Assembly: GCA_031263485.1 (NCBI GenBank)
Contig: JAISFS010000213.1
Location: 1 to 55,178, forward strand
Direction of reading: 5' to 3'
DNA: 55,178 nt
DNA from: Deltaproteobacteria bacterium
GTDB lineage: Bacteria; Desulfobacterota; Desulfarculia; Adiutricales; Adiutricaceae
The notes beneath the pieces were generated by a model. It was not told the origin of the DNA and searched no databases. It saw nothing but the letters and a program-made list of their open reading frames with translations. A program made the position numbers and the translations under genes. This document shows, piece after piece, positions 1 to 8,810 of this stretch. The stretch's first letter is position 1. Every line of letters begins with the position of its first letter.

Positions 1-711
1 CCGTCTCCCCCCAGTCCTTTCCCCGTCTCCTCCCGTTCCGCCCAGTTCCCTCCCTTTCCGTTTCCTCGATCCTCTCCGCCCGTCATTCCGCCGTCTCCTT
101 TATGGCAGTCACATCCTACAAGTCTATATATATGATTATTTTGGTATTTAATCATCAATATGCTGATTATCACCGTTATCATCATCTCCGTCATCGAGGT
201 CAACGCATCATCGTCGCCATTCCGTCATCGTCTTAGACGTCATCATCATCATCATCATCATCATCATCGTCGTCGTCTCAATCCGGCTCATGCGCTCTGC
301 AGGCGGCGGCCCGGTTGCGCTTTCTCCAGTTCCTGTTCGTGAGACTTCGGTCCCCTTGCTGCCCGATGGCCCGCGCAGTCCGGCGGCTTTGCCCGAAGTT
401 CAGCTCATTCCGGCGGTGTTTCCGGGATTCCACCACAACTTGGAGGGAACGACTCGGGGCGGCCGGAGGCCCGGAGCCCGGAAAGTTCCGCGCCGTCTCC
501 TGAATTTTGAGGCGGCATCCGCGAGAATGCGCATGTTGCGGAACGGTAGGCCGGGTACGGCACAACAGGTTCCAAAATTTGTACTGTTATTGGCAAAGGG
601 TTGTCAGGAGCGCGGGCCTCCAGATCGGGCTATTTTGCCTGAATTAAGCCTCATAAGATAAGAAAAAGACATTAAAGTGAATAATTTAGGTGATCTGAAT
701 GGTATTTTTCA
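1..711. other. Intergenic region upstream of serS
   Basis: No gene recognised. The first 100 bases are pyrimidine-rich, followed by an AT-rich patch near 115-165 and a CAT triplet run at 241-267. Short open frames here are products of the triplet run or of high GC and show no family resemblance. The last 60 bases are AT-rich and lead into the serS promoter. Confidence 0.6.
241..267. repeat. (CAT)9 trinucleotide repeat
   Basis: Nine uninterrupted CAT units followed by three CGT units. It would read as a polyhistidine run in one frame, but no gene context supports translation. Confidence 0.9.
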
Positions 712-720
712 TGCTATAAT
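712..720 (+). promoter_or_regulatory. Extended -10 promoter for serS
   Basis: The sequence TGCTATAAT gives a consensus TATAAT at 715-720 preceded by TGn, which fits an extended -10 sigma-70 promoter. No good -35 box is seen 17 bases upstream, as is normal for this class. It lies 54 bases before the serS start codon. Confidence 0.6.
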
Positions 721-774
721 TTCACAAAATTACCGACTCGGCTCAGATTGCGCCGACGCACGGAGGCCCGCGAG

Positions 775-2073
775 ATGCACGACCTTAAATTCGTACGGGA
801 GAACCTGGAGGTCCTTAAGGCGACCCTGGCCCGGAGGCTCATGGACCCCGCGCCGCTCGGGCGCTTCGAGGGCCTGGACGCCAGGCGCCGTGAGCTCCTG
901 CGCGAGTCCGAGGAGCTCAAGGCCAGGCGCAACAGGGCCAACGACGAGATGGCGGCGCTCAAGAGGTCCGGGGCGGACGCGTCCGGGCTCCTGGCGGAGA
1001 TGAAGGACGTGGCGGCCAGGGTCAAGGCCATGGAGCCCGAGATTGACAGGGTGGAGGAGGAGGAGCGGGAGCTGCTCCGCTCCATCCCCAACCTGGTGCA
1101 TGCCGACGTGCCCGACGGCGGGGAGGGGTCCGCGCGGCTGGAGGCCGAGTGGGGCGAGAGGCAGGAATTCCCCTTCAAGCCGCTGAACCACTGGGAGCTG
1201 GGGGGGGCCTCCGGGCTCCTGGACCTCCCGAGGGCGGCCAAGATCGCCGGCGCCCGCTTCGCGGTCCTGTTCGGGGGGCTCGCGCGCATGAACCGCGCGA
1301 TCATAAGCCTCATGCTGGACATGCACACCCTGGAGCACGGATACAGGGAGTGCTGGCCGCCGGCCATAGTGAACTCCAAGTCCCTCTTCGGCACGGGCCA
1401 GCTCCCCAAGTTCGGGGAGGACCTCTTCGGCCTCAAGGGGACGGATATGTACCTCATCCCCACGGCGGAGGTGCCCGTCACGAACCTCTACCGCGACGAG
1501 ACCCTGGACGAGGCGGAGCTTCCCGTGAGCCTGTGCGCCTACACCCCCTGCTTCCGGTCCGAGGCCGGGGCGGCGGGCAAGGACACCAGGGGCCTCATCC
1601 GCATGCACCAGTTCGACAAGGTGGAGCTCGTGAAGTTCGTCCACCCCGGCAGCTCCTTCGACGAGCTGGAGAGCCTCACCTCGCACGCCGAGGCGGTGCT
1701 CCGGAGGATAGGGCTCCCGTACCGAAAGGTGACCCTGCCCGCCGGGGACCTGGGGTTCAGCTCCTCCAAGACCTACGACCTGGAGGTCTGGCTCCCCGGG
1801 GCCGGAACCTACCGCGAGATCAGCTCCTGCAGCTGCTTCACCGACTTCCAGGCCCGCCGCGCCAACATTCGCTTCAAGGGCAGGGGAGGGAAGGGCGTAT
1901 TCCTGCACACGCTGAACGGCTCCGGGCTGGCGGTGGGGAGGACGCTCGCGGCAGTGATGGAGAACTTCCAGAACGAGGACGGCACGGTGACCGTGCCAGA
2001 GGCCCTCCGCCCGTACATGGGCGGCGCGGCCTCCATAGGCGTCCCGGCCGGCGACGCCCCGGCGAGGGGCTAG
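775..2073 (+). CDS. serS: Serine--tRNA ligase
   Basis: Cytoplasmic class II aminoacyl-tRNA synthetase that charges tRNA-Ser (and tRNA-Sec) with serine. 432 residues, the usual bacterial length. The N-terminal third is a charged helical hairpin (tRNA-binding coiled-coil arm, about residues 1-110). Class II motif 2 is visible as FRSEAGAAGKDTRGLIRMHQ and motif 3 as GSGLAVGRTLAAVMEN near the C-terminus. The ATG at 775 is chosen because a GGAGG ribosome binding site lies at 762-766; an upstream GTG in the same frame adds nine residues without such a site. The gene ends with TAG. The next coding region begins 4 bases later, so the two are probably co-transcribed. Confidence 0.97.
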   Translation: MHDLKFVRENLEVLKATLARRLMDPAPLGRFEGLDARRRELLRESEELKARRNRANDEMAALKRSGADASGLLAEMKDVAARVKAMEPEIDRVEEEERELLRSIPNLVHADVPDGGEGSARLEAEWGERQEFPFKPLNHWELGGASGLLDLPRAAKIAGARFAVLFGGLARMNRAIISLMLDMHTLEHGYRECWPPAIVNSKSLFGTGQLPKFGEDLFGLKGTDMYLIPTAEVPVTNLYRDETLDEAELPVSLCAYTPCFRSEAGAAGKDTRGLIRMHQFDKVELVKFVHPGSSFDELESLTSHAEAVLRRIGLPYRKVTLPAGDLGFSSSKTYDLEVWLPGAGTYREISSCSCFTDFQARRANIRFKGRGGKGVFLHTLNGSGLAVGRTLAAVMENFQNEDGTVTVPEALRPYMGGAASIGVPAGDAPARG

Positions 2074-2077
2074 GGCG

Positions 2078-5000
2078 GTGGACGGCAGGCTGTCGAGAGG
2101 GCAGGGGGACCCCCGTCCCCGTCCCGGCGGCTGGGACGGGGGCTTCGAGGAAGTGGAGCTGGACAAGGCGAAGGCGTCACGTGACGTGCGCGGGGGATCC
2201 GGCCCGCCGCTCGCCCCGCCCGCGTTGGCGCGAGGCCCGTCAGGGCCCATGCCGGACCCCGTGCGTTCACGGGCGGATGCCGGCCAGGGCGGGAGGACCG
2301 CTCCTGCTGGCTCCGGCCAGGGCGGAAATCCGCCTCATTCAGGTATCAGGCCGGCTCCCGCCAGGACATGGGCGGCCCAGGCAGGACAGAGGCCGGCTTA
2401 CGGCGGCAGGCCCGTCCAGGCCGACCCCGTGCCCGCCCGGGCCGGACAGAGGCCGGCTTGCGGCGGCAGGCCCGTCCAGGCCGGACTGAGGCCGGCTTGC
2501 GGCGGCAGGCCCGTCCAGGCCGACCCCGTGCCCGTCCAGTCAGGACGCAGGCCGGTTTCCGGCGGCGGGAGGCCCGTCAAGGCGAACCCCGTTCCCGCCC
2601 AGGCCGGACAGAGGCCGGCTCCCGACGGCAGGCCCGTCCAGGCCGACCACGTGCCCGTCCAGGCAGGATGCAGGCCGGCTCCCGGCGGTTCCGGGCCTTT
2701 CCGGGCGGACGTCCGGGCCGGGGGATCGCCCGCTGCCAGGACCGAGTCCCTCAGGAAAGATCCTGCGGGCGAGATCGGCCCCCCGTCCATGTGGAGCCCG
2801 TCCGGGGAAGTCCAGGCACCCGAGCGCTGGACACCTCCGCCCCCCCTGGCCAGGAGCCGCGGGGCCGCCCGGTCCGGGGATCCCTACGGCACCGGAGCCC
2901 AGGGCGGCGCAAGCGCGGCAGTTCCTCTCGCCGCCGCAGGCGGTCCCGGAGATTCCCTCTATGCCGGTGGCGCTTCTCGCGCCGCCGCGGACGATCCCCG
3001 CGCCGTTCGTGGCCCTCAGGGGAAGGGCACGTCCCGCGACGGCGGCCCGCGTCCCGGAGAGTTTCCCTCGGGTCGCGTGGCCCAGGCCGTCCCGTCCCGT
3101 GATGGCGCGGGCTCGCCCGGGGGCCGTCCCGGCCCGGCCGTGACATCAGCATCGGCGTCGGCGTCGGTCGGTCGCTCCGTGCGCGTGAGGCCCGACAGCG
3201 TTCTCGTGCCCGGCGCGCCGCGGGGGGCCGGACGGGATTCCGGGGAGATGGAGGGCGCCCTCTTCGGGATTTCGGACGAGATGGCCCTGGAGATCATGGA
3301 GGGCCTGGACGGCCCGCGCCCGGCAAGGGGGGCGACGCCAGACATGGCCCCCGTTCCGTCCCGCAGGTCAGGCCCGGATTCCGGGACGGGCCGTGGAGCC
3401 GCGGACGCGGGCGTCCGGGCTGTCCGGGACCCTGCGGTCCAGGGGCAGGCCGACGGCGCCGAGGCCGGCGCGGACAGTCCGGCCGTGCCGTCCAGGCCCG
3501 AGGCCGGAAGGGCGGGCTCGGCCATAAGGCCGCCCACCCCCGCGTCCTTGAGGGCCAAGGAGAAGTTTCACAAGCGGCTCGCCAAGGCCATGATGCCCAG
3601 GGACGACGGGCCCGAGAGGTCCTGGGGGCACCTGGCGGTGTCCGGGTTCCTCTTCCTGTTCCTGGTGGCGACGGCCGTGGCCGGCCTGTACCGCATGATC
3701 ACCGACGGCGGGGCGAGGGACGCCTCCGCCCAGTCCGGAGAGTTCCTGTTCTTCGCCCCCCAGGAGGCCGGGCCCTACCCGGGCGCCGTTCCCGGGGGCG
3801 GCGGGCCCGGCGGCGACGCCGCCTTCCTCCCCGCCGGCGCGGCCCAGTACGTTCCCGGAGACGATGCCGCCGACGACGACTTCGTGCCGGACGGCGGGGC
3901 CTACGCCTCCGGCGCGGGGGAGAGCGCCGCGAACGGCCTGGGCATCCCCGGCGATCCGGTGATGGCGCAGGCGGGCCGCGGCATGGGCAGGAGCCTCATG
4001 GACGCGGCCGACCCCCCGCAGGCCGAGGTCCTCGTTGCCGGGGCCGCCGCCCTTCAGGCGGAGGCTGTCTCCGTCACGGACGACGCTGCCGCCGTCACGG
4101 CGGAGGCCGGCGCCATCCAGGCGGAAGTCGCCTACCTGACGGCCGGGGCCGCCGTCCCTGCGGACGCGGCTTACGGCGAGGACTCCTTCGTTCCGGCGGC
4201 AGGGCGCGGGCCCGGCTCCCAGGCCCCGGGACCGGACTCCAGCGGGATCGTGACTGCGGATCTGCCGCCTGCCGGCCTGCCGGGACCGGCCATGGCAGTC
4301 CAGCCTGCCACCTTCTTCGCTCCGCCGCCCGAGGAGGACTCCAGGATAAGCTCCGTTGACGACCCTGTCATGCCCGCACCCTACGGCGGGACGTGGGACG
4401 CCGGCTCCGCCCCTGGCATGGTCCCCGCGCTCGCGGTCACTAGGGAGGCCCTGGACGACGGCGGCCCGGACGGCGCGGCAGGCGGAGGAGCCAGCCCGGC
4501 TTCGGCGGCTTCTTCTGCTTCCACTTCATCTTCCTCCGTCTCTTCCTCTAAAGGTTCCCCGGCGGCGTCCCCCGTCACGGCGTCCGGGACCCAGGCGGCA
4601 AAGGGCAAGGGCCCGCAGGGCGCCCAGGCCGCGGCAAAGGGCAAGGGCCCGCAGGGCGCCCGGGCGACGGCAATGGGCAAGGGCCCGCAGGGCGTCCAGG
4701 CAGCGGCAAAGGGCAAGGGTCCCCAGGGGGGGCAGGCCGCCCAGGCTCCGGCAAAGGGCAAGGGTGCCCAGGCTGGCAAGGGTTCTCAGGGGGCACAGGC
4801 GGCCAAGGGGGGGAAGGCGGCCCGGGCTGGGGAGGGCGTGTCCTCCTTCGCCCCGCCGGCTCCGGCGGATACCGCCCCGAGGAGGCGGACCCGCAGGGAC
4901 GGGGTCATAACCGCCACCGTCAGGCCCGCGATGAAGCCGGGGGGGGCCCACCCGCCGTCCGCGGGGGACGCAGGGAACGACGGGCAGGCCGCGGCGGCCA

Positions 5001-6232
5001 AGAAGGCCGGCAAGGCCAGCCGCCCCGTGAGGAGGGTGGTGGGAAGGATAGCGCTCACCCCGGGGAACCCGCTCCTGCGCGAGGAGCTCCAGGGGCTCAT
5101 GAAGGGCGTGCCCCTCGTGCCGGACGGCTCGGGCAGGGTGAAGTTCAAGGGACCGGGGGGCGAGAGCCTCGTCGCCTCCACCACCCTGGACCCGGATCTC
5201 CAGGCCCAGGCGACCAGGTGGGTGAGGAACGCGAGGAGCCACCGCGCGGCGCTGGTGGCCGTGGATCCCAGGGACGGGAGGGTCGTGGCCATGGCCTCCC
5301 TTGGAGGGGGCGCGGACGATCCCGGCTCGGCCATGAGCGGTTCGATACCCGCGGCGAGCGTCTTCAAGATCGTGACGGCCGCGGCAGCCATGGAGCGGAA
5401 CCGCTACGACCGGAACTCCCAGGTCCTCTACGACGGGGGCAAGCACACCCTCTTCAGGAGCAACGTGGTGAAGGAGCCCGACCGCGGCAGGCACCGCTCC
5501 TCCCTCATTCTCGGGTTCGCGGAGAGCGTCAACGCGGTCTTCGGCAAGCTCGGGATCTACACCCTGGGTCCGGGCGGGCTCCACAGCTACGCCGAGAAGG
5601 TGGGCTTCAACCGCGTCATACCCTTCGACATGGAGATCGAGACCTCGGTCTACGACACTTCCGACCATGACGAGCCGTTCCGCCTGGCGGAGCTCTCCTC
5701 GGGCTACAACCGCACCACCACCCTCTCGCCACTGCACGCCGCGCTCATCGTCGGGGGGGTGATGAACGGCGGGCTCATGGTCGAGCCCTGGCTGGTCCAC
5801 AACGTCACGGGCCCGGGCGACCGCACCTATTACAAGAGGGAGCCGAGGCCCGTGGTGCGGGTCATGAGCAAGAAGACCGCCTCGGAGCTCGACGCGTTCA
5901 TGCTCGCCACCGTGACCGACGGCACGGGGCGCAGGGGGTTCTGGGACGCCGCTAGCCACAGGACGCTGTCGCGGCTCGCCATCGGCGGCAAGAGCGGGAC
6001 CATCAACGACCTGGACGGCCGCCCGGTGGACTGGTTCGTGGCCTCCGCGAGGATTGCCGACCCCGCCGACGGGAAGCCGAGGCCGCTCGCCATCGCGGCG
6101 GTGGTGGTCCGTGGCGGCCGCACCCGTGAGACGAGCCAGGACCTTGTCCGGAAGGCCGTCATCGAATACTACACGCCGTTCCTGAATGCCCGGGAGCCCG
6201 CGAGGGCGCCGCAGCGGAACCGGGGCGCCTGA
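2078..6232 (+). CDS. Penicillin-binding transpeptidase with very long disordered N-terminal region
   Basis: Predicted D,D-transpeptidase cross-linking peptidoglycan in the periplasm. As drawn (GTG start 4 bases after serS) it has 1384 residues. About 515 low-complexity residues rich in Pro, Gly, Arg and Ala come first, then one membrane segment at about 519-541, then about 430 Ala/Gly-rich residues with KGKGPQG repeats, then a penicillin-binding transpeptidase domain at about 980-1370. The three active-site motifs are present: SVFK (Ser1094), SVN (Ser1150) and KSGT (Lys1305). No transglycosylase domain is seen, so it is class B-like. The start is uncertain: an ATG at 3248 preceded by GGGGAG would remove 390 residues. 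Repeat length variants upstream of it are all multiples of three, which favours translation of the long form. Typical transpeptidase-only PBPs are half this length. Confidence 0.85.
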   Translation: MDGRLSRGQGDPRPRPGGWDGGFEEVELDKAKASRDVRGGSGPPLAPPALARGPSGPMPDPVRSRADAGQGGRTAPAGSGQGGNPPHSGIRPAPARTWAAQAGQRPAYGGRPVQADPVPARAGQRPACGGRPVQAGLRPACGGRPVQADPVPVQSGRRPVSGGGRPVKANPVPAQAGQRPAPDGRPVQADHVPVQAGCRPAPGGSGPFRADVRAGGSPAARTESLRKDPAGEIGPPSMWSPSGEVQAPERWTPPPPLARSRGAARSGDPYGTGAQGGASAAVPLAAAGGPGDSLYAGGASRAAADDPRAVRGPQGKGTSRDGGPRPGEFPSGRVAQAVPSRDGAGSPGGRPGPAVTSASASASVGRSVRVRPDSVLVPGAPRGAGRDSGEMEGALFGISDEMALEIMEGLDGPRPARGATPDMAPVPSRRSGPDSGTGRGAADAGVRAVRDPAVQGQADGAEAGADSPAVPSRPEAGRAGSAIRPPTPASLRAKEKFHKRLAKAMMPRDDGPERSWGHLAVSGFLFLFLVATAVAGLYRMITDGGARDASAQSGEFLFFAPQEAGPYPGAVPGGGGPGGDAAFLPAGAAQYVPGDDAADDDFVPDGGAYASGAGESAANGLGIPGDPVMAQAGRGMGRSLMDAADPPQAEVLVAGAAALQAEAVSVTDDAAAVTAEAGAIQAEVAYLTAGAAVPADAAYGEDSFVPAAGRGPGSQAPGPDSSGIVTADLPPAGLPGPAMAVQPATFFAPPPEEDSRISSVDDPVMPAPYGGTWDAGSAPGMVPALAVTREALDDGGPDGAAGGGASPASAASSASTSSSSVSSSKGSPAASPVTASGTQAAKGKGPQGAQAAAKGKGPQGARATAMGKGPQGVQAAAKGKGPQGGQAAQAPAKGKGAQAGKGSQGAQAAKGGKAARAGEGVSSFAPPAPADTAPRRRTRRDGVITATVRPAMKPGGAHPPSAGDAGNDGQAAAAKKAGKASRPVRRVVGRIALTPGNPLLREELQGLMKGVPLVPDGSGRVKFKGPGGESLVASTTLDPDLQAQATRWVRNARSHRAALVAVDPRDGRVVAMASLGGGADDPGSAMSGSIPAASVFKIVTAAAAMERNRYDRNSQVLYDGGKHTLFRSNVVKEPDRGRHRSSLILGFAESVNAVFGKLGIYTLGPGGLHSYAEKVGFNRVIPFDMEIETSVYDTSDHDEPFRLAELSSGYNRTTTLSPLHAALIVGGVMNGGLMVEPWLVHNVTGPGDRTYYKREPRPVVRVMSKKTASELDAFMLATVTDGTGRRGFWDAASHRTLSRLAIGGKSGTINDLDGRPVDWFVASARIADPADGKPRPLAIAAVVVRGGRTRETSQDLVRKAVIEYYTPFLNAREPARAPQRNRGA
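2381..2692 (+). repeat. In-frame 60-nt tandem repeat in the PBP gene
   Basis: Units at 2381-2440 (60), 2441-2479 (39), 2480-2539 (60), 2540-2602 (63), 2603-2662 (60) and a partial unit to 2692. They encode a 20-residue repeat around GQRPACGGRPVQADPVP. All length changes are multiples of three. Confidence 0.9.
4595..4738 (+). repeat. In-frame 36-nt tandem repeat in the PBP gene
   Basis: Four 36-nt units (4595, 4631, 4667, 4703) encode AAKGKGPQGAQA with substitutions. Degenerate Lys/Gly/Ala copies continue to about 4810. The segment is on the predicted periplasmic side between the membrane helix and the transpeptidase domain. Confidence 0.9.
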
Positions 6233-6376
6233 GCCCCTTACCGCCTGCCGGCCCCCTGACCGGAAAGCCGTGTCCCGGCTTGCCGCGCCGTCTCCCCGGG
6301 CACTGCCGGCCCCGCCCCGGGGCCGGTATTGCCGTGCCTGCCGGGAACTGAGCAGGCTTGTCACGGGAACTGGCCG

Positions 6377-6652
6377 GGCATGAGGCCGGGGACTGGTCCG
6401 TCACGTCGATGGTGACTGCCCGGGCATGAGGCCGGGGGCTGGACCGGCATGGAGGCGGGGACTGGCCAGGCATGAGGCCGGGGGCTGGACCGGCATGGAG
6501 CCGGGGACTGGCCAGGCATGTCGCCTGGGACCGGACCGGCATGGAACTTGGGGCTGGCCAGTCATGTCGCCTGGGACCGGACCGGCATGGAACTTGGGGC
6601 TGGCCAGCCATGTCGCCTGGGACCGGACCGGCATGTAGCCGAAGTTTGGCCC
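6377..6652. repeat. 23-nt minisatellite, about 12 units
   Basis: Twelve consecutive 23-nt units, most beginning GGCATG, with consensus close to GGCATGNNGCCNGGGNCTGG plus three bases. Two sub-types alternate, giving a 46-nt higher-order period. Unit 2 (6400-6422) is degenerate. The unit length is not a multiple of three, so the open frames across it are not evidence of coding. Confidence 0.9.
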
Positions 6653-7290
6653 GTCATTTTCGCAGAGGGCGCATCCGGCACGGCTGGGTTCGGAGTAAGG
6701 TTCTGCAAATGCCGCGAGGCAAGGCACGGAGCCTGTTTTTTGTTGAAAAAGTTTCGGCATATTGTATTGAACAATACCGTCAGTCAAATAGGATACTGAA
6801 TATGACATGAAGAGACATTAGTTGAAGTATGTATTGCAAGACATCTCATGTCGCTAGAAGGTATGTGATAAAAGCAACGGGCATGACATGAGACATGGTT
6901 AGTTGCTGCAAATGCCGTGAAGCATGGCGTTGAGCTAAATTTAACTACAGCGAGCATGTAGTTAAGTTCAGTGCCGGCAATCCTGCGAGGCATGGCCTCA
7001 AAGGAGCTCCGGCATCCTGAATGTCACAGTGTAAGACTTTCGCAATTATCGACCCTGTGATAACATGTTGCATTGCATGTAGGCAGATTCCGTGTCGGGG
7101 ATGCCGCGAGGGGCGGTGCCTCTCTGAGCGGGATTCGCCGTCAGGCGTGCCGTTCCGGACGGCGTCGTTTCGGAATTGGCATGTTGAGTGCAGGGCCGGC
7201 CGGCCTTGTCATGTGACGGGCCTGTCTCCTCCAGGAAGGGCAGCTTCGGTCGGGGCGTTTTCCTGTTGCCCGGCCCTCGCCAGGTGGCAT

Positions 7291-7503
7291 GTTGAAGTCC
7301 GCGCCTTTCGTCGGGCGCCGGAGACTCCGGTCCCGGCCGGCGCGGCGAGGTCCGGGCCGCCTGCCGGGCGCCGGAGACTCCGGTCCAGGCCGGCGCGTTG
7401 AAGCCCGGGCCGCTTGCCGGTCGCCGGAGACGCCGGTCCCGGTCGGCGCGTTGAAGCCCGGGCCGCTTGCCGGTCGCCGGAGACGCCGGTCCAGGCCGGC
7501 GCG
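7291..7503. repeat. 53-nt minisatellite, four units
   Basis: Four copies of a roughly 53-nt unit with the recurring core CGCCGGAGACGCCGGTC and the end GGCGCGTTGAAGCCC. The array ends 86 bases before the flavoprotein start codon, so copy-number change could affect its leader. Confidence 0.88.
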
Positions 7504-7589
7504 GGTCTGTCAGGGCGGAGCTCTGGAGACTCGAGACACCGGTCCCGGACGGTGCCGGGACCGTTACCTTGAACATAGTGGGAGAACAC

Positions 7590-8162
7590 ATGACGGTACT
7601 GGCTGTCAACGGAAGTCCCCGCAAGGGGGGAAACACGTCCATCATGCTCGGCTGGGTCCTTGAGGAAATGGCGAAGGAGGGCTTCGCCACCGAGCTCGTC
7701 CAGGTGGGCGGGGAGAAGGTGGGGGGGTGCAAGGCCTGCGGAGGGTGCGGCAAGCTCAAGGAGTACCGTTGCGTCCAGGACGACGCGGTGAACGCCATCA
7801 TTAAGAAGGCAAGGGACGCCGAGGCGCTGGTGATAGGATCGCCAGTCTACTTCGCGGACATCACCCCGGAGACCAAGTGCGTCATCGACCGCCTGGGCTT
7901 CGTGGACCTCAACAGCGGGAACCTCCTGAAGCGGAAGCCCGGGGCGGCGGTCGTTGTGGCCAGGCGGGCCGGCCAGGTCCACTCCTACGACTCCATCAAC
8001 CACCTCTTCGGCATTACGCAGATGCTGACCGTGGGCTCGCGCTACTGGAACCTGGGCGTGGCGCTCGACGAGGGCTCCGTCGCCCAGGACTCGGAAGCCC
8101 AGGACACCATGCGGGTCCTGGGCCAGAACATGGCCTGGCTCCTGAAGAAGATCGGGGGCTGA
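7590..8162 (+). CDS. Iron-sulfur flavoprotein (Isf type, NADPH-dependent FMN reductase fold)
   Basis: 190 residues with a flavodoxin-like fold. The N-terminus carries the FMN-phosphate loop NGSPRKGGNTS. A compact cysteine cluster follows, CKACGGCGKLKEYRC, which matches the CX2CX2CX7C spacing of Isf proteins that bind a 4Fe-4S cluster next to FMN. Members of this family transfer electrons and reduce O2, peroxide or quinones in anaerobes; the partner here is unknown. The ATG at 7590 has GGGAG at 7580-7584. A longer in-frame extension upstream runs into the minisatellite and is not used. It stands alone between two repeat-rich gaps; nfeD starts 132 bases later on the same strand. Confidence 0.88.
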   Translation: MTVLAVNGSPRKGGNTSIMLGWVLEEMAKEGFATELVQVGGEKVGGCKACGGCGKLKEYRCVQDDAVNAIIKKARDAEALVIGSPVYFADITPETKCVIDRLGFVDLNSGNLLKRKPGAAVVVARRAGQVHSYDSINHLFGITQMLTVGSRYWNLGVALDEGSVAQDSEAQDTMRVLGQNMAWLLKKIGG

Positions 8163-8294
8163 TGGGCCGGGCGGGCCCAGGCGCGGGCTGATGGCCCCGC
8201 GCCGTTTCCCGCCCGCACACGGTCGCCGCCGCTCCGCGGACCCAGGCCGGGGACGCGGGCGGCGGCGCGGGCCGCAGGGGCGGCCGGAGGCTAC

Positions 8295-8810
8295 ATGCCG
8301 CAGCTGACGTTGGGACAGGGACCCTTCTTCTTCTTCTGCCTGGGGTTCGTGCTCCTCATCATGGAGCTGGCCACCCCCGGCGTCTTCTTCCTCTTCTTCG
8401 GGCTCGGCGCCTGGTGCGTCATGCTCCTGACCGTGTTCATCCCCGTGCCCCCCTGGGCCCAGTGGGCGCTGTTCGCGATCGTGTCCGTGTCGGCCCTGGT
8501 CCTCCTGCGCCGTCACGTTATCGAGTACCTGGCGGCCCGGAAGGTTTCCAAGACCGACAGCCTGAGCGAGCCCATGGTGGCGGAACGCTACCTGGGCCAG
8601 GAGGTGGACGTGCTCTCCGATCTCGCCCCGGGCCGCCCCGGCACGGTGGAGTTCAACGGCACCCGCTGGCAGGCCAGGTGCCCCACGGCGCTGGGTGCCG
8701 GGGCGCGGGCCCGCATAATGGATCTTGACGGGCTCACCTTCCTGGTGGAGCCCCTGACCGCCGAGGGCGCCCAGGCTCCGCCTCCCCCTCCCGGAACGCC
8801 GGGTGCCTGA
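8295..8810 (+). CDS. NfeD-like membrane protein
   Basis: 171 residues. It has two hydrophobic segments (about residues 10-50 and 53-72) followed by a small beta-rich domain (about 85-155) that fits the NfeD OB-fold, then a Pro-rich tail. NfeD proteins pair with SPFH/stomatin proteins in membrane microdomains. The neighbour 870 bases downstream is exactly such a protein, which supports the call. The ATG is preceded by GGAGG at 8286-8290. Confidence 0.85.
   Translation: MPQLTLGQGPFFFFCLGFVLLIMELATPGVFFLFFGLGAWCVMLLTVFIPVPPWAQWALFAIVSVSALVLLRRHVIEYLAARKVSKTDSLSEPMVAERYLGQEVDVLSDLAPGRPGTVEFNGTRWQARCPTALGAGARARIMDLDGLTFLVEPLTAEGAQAPPPPPGTPGA

Larger units (their letters stand above)
6233..7589. 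other. Long intergenic region between PBP and flavoprotein genes
   Basis: 1.36 kb without a recognisable gene. It contains a 23-nt minisatellite (6377-6652), a lower-GC stretch at about 6710-7090 with repeated phrases such as CTGCAAATGCCG (near 6704 and 6905), and a 53-nt minisatellite (7291-7503) just before the next gene. No terminator hairpin with a T-tract was found after the PBP gene. Confidence 0.6.

Noticed and set aside
160..342. His-rich 60-codon open frame
   Set aside because: It is created by the CAT triplet run; no ribosome binding site or gene context.
730..2250. Long minus-strand open frame opposite serS
   Set aside because: It is the antisense shadow of a clear serS gene in GC-rich DNA; no motifs, and it extends into repeat sequence. 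The same applies to frames opposite hslU (32450-34603), the SPFH gene (9021-10379), mtaB (45320-46390), the PBP gene (4526-6364) and nadB (23994-25847).
6377..6652. CRISPR-like array
   Set aside because: Units are directly contiguous 23-mers without unique spacers, and no cas genes are present. The other arrays were rejected as CRISPR for the same reason.
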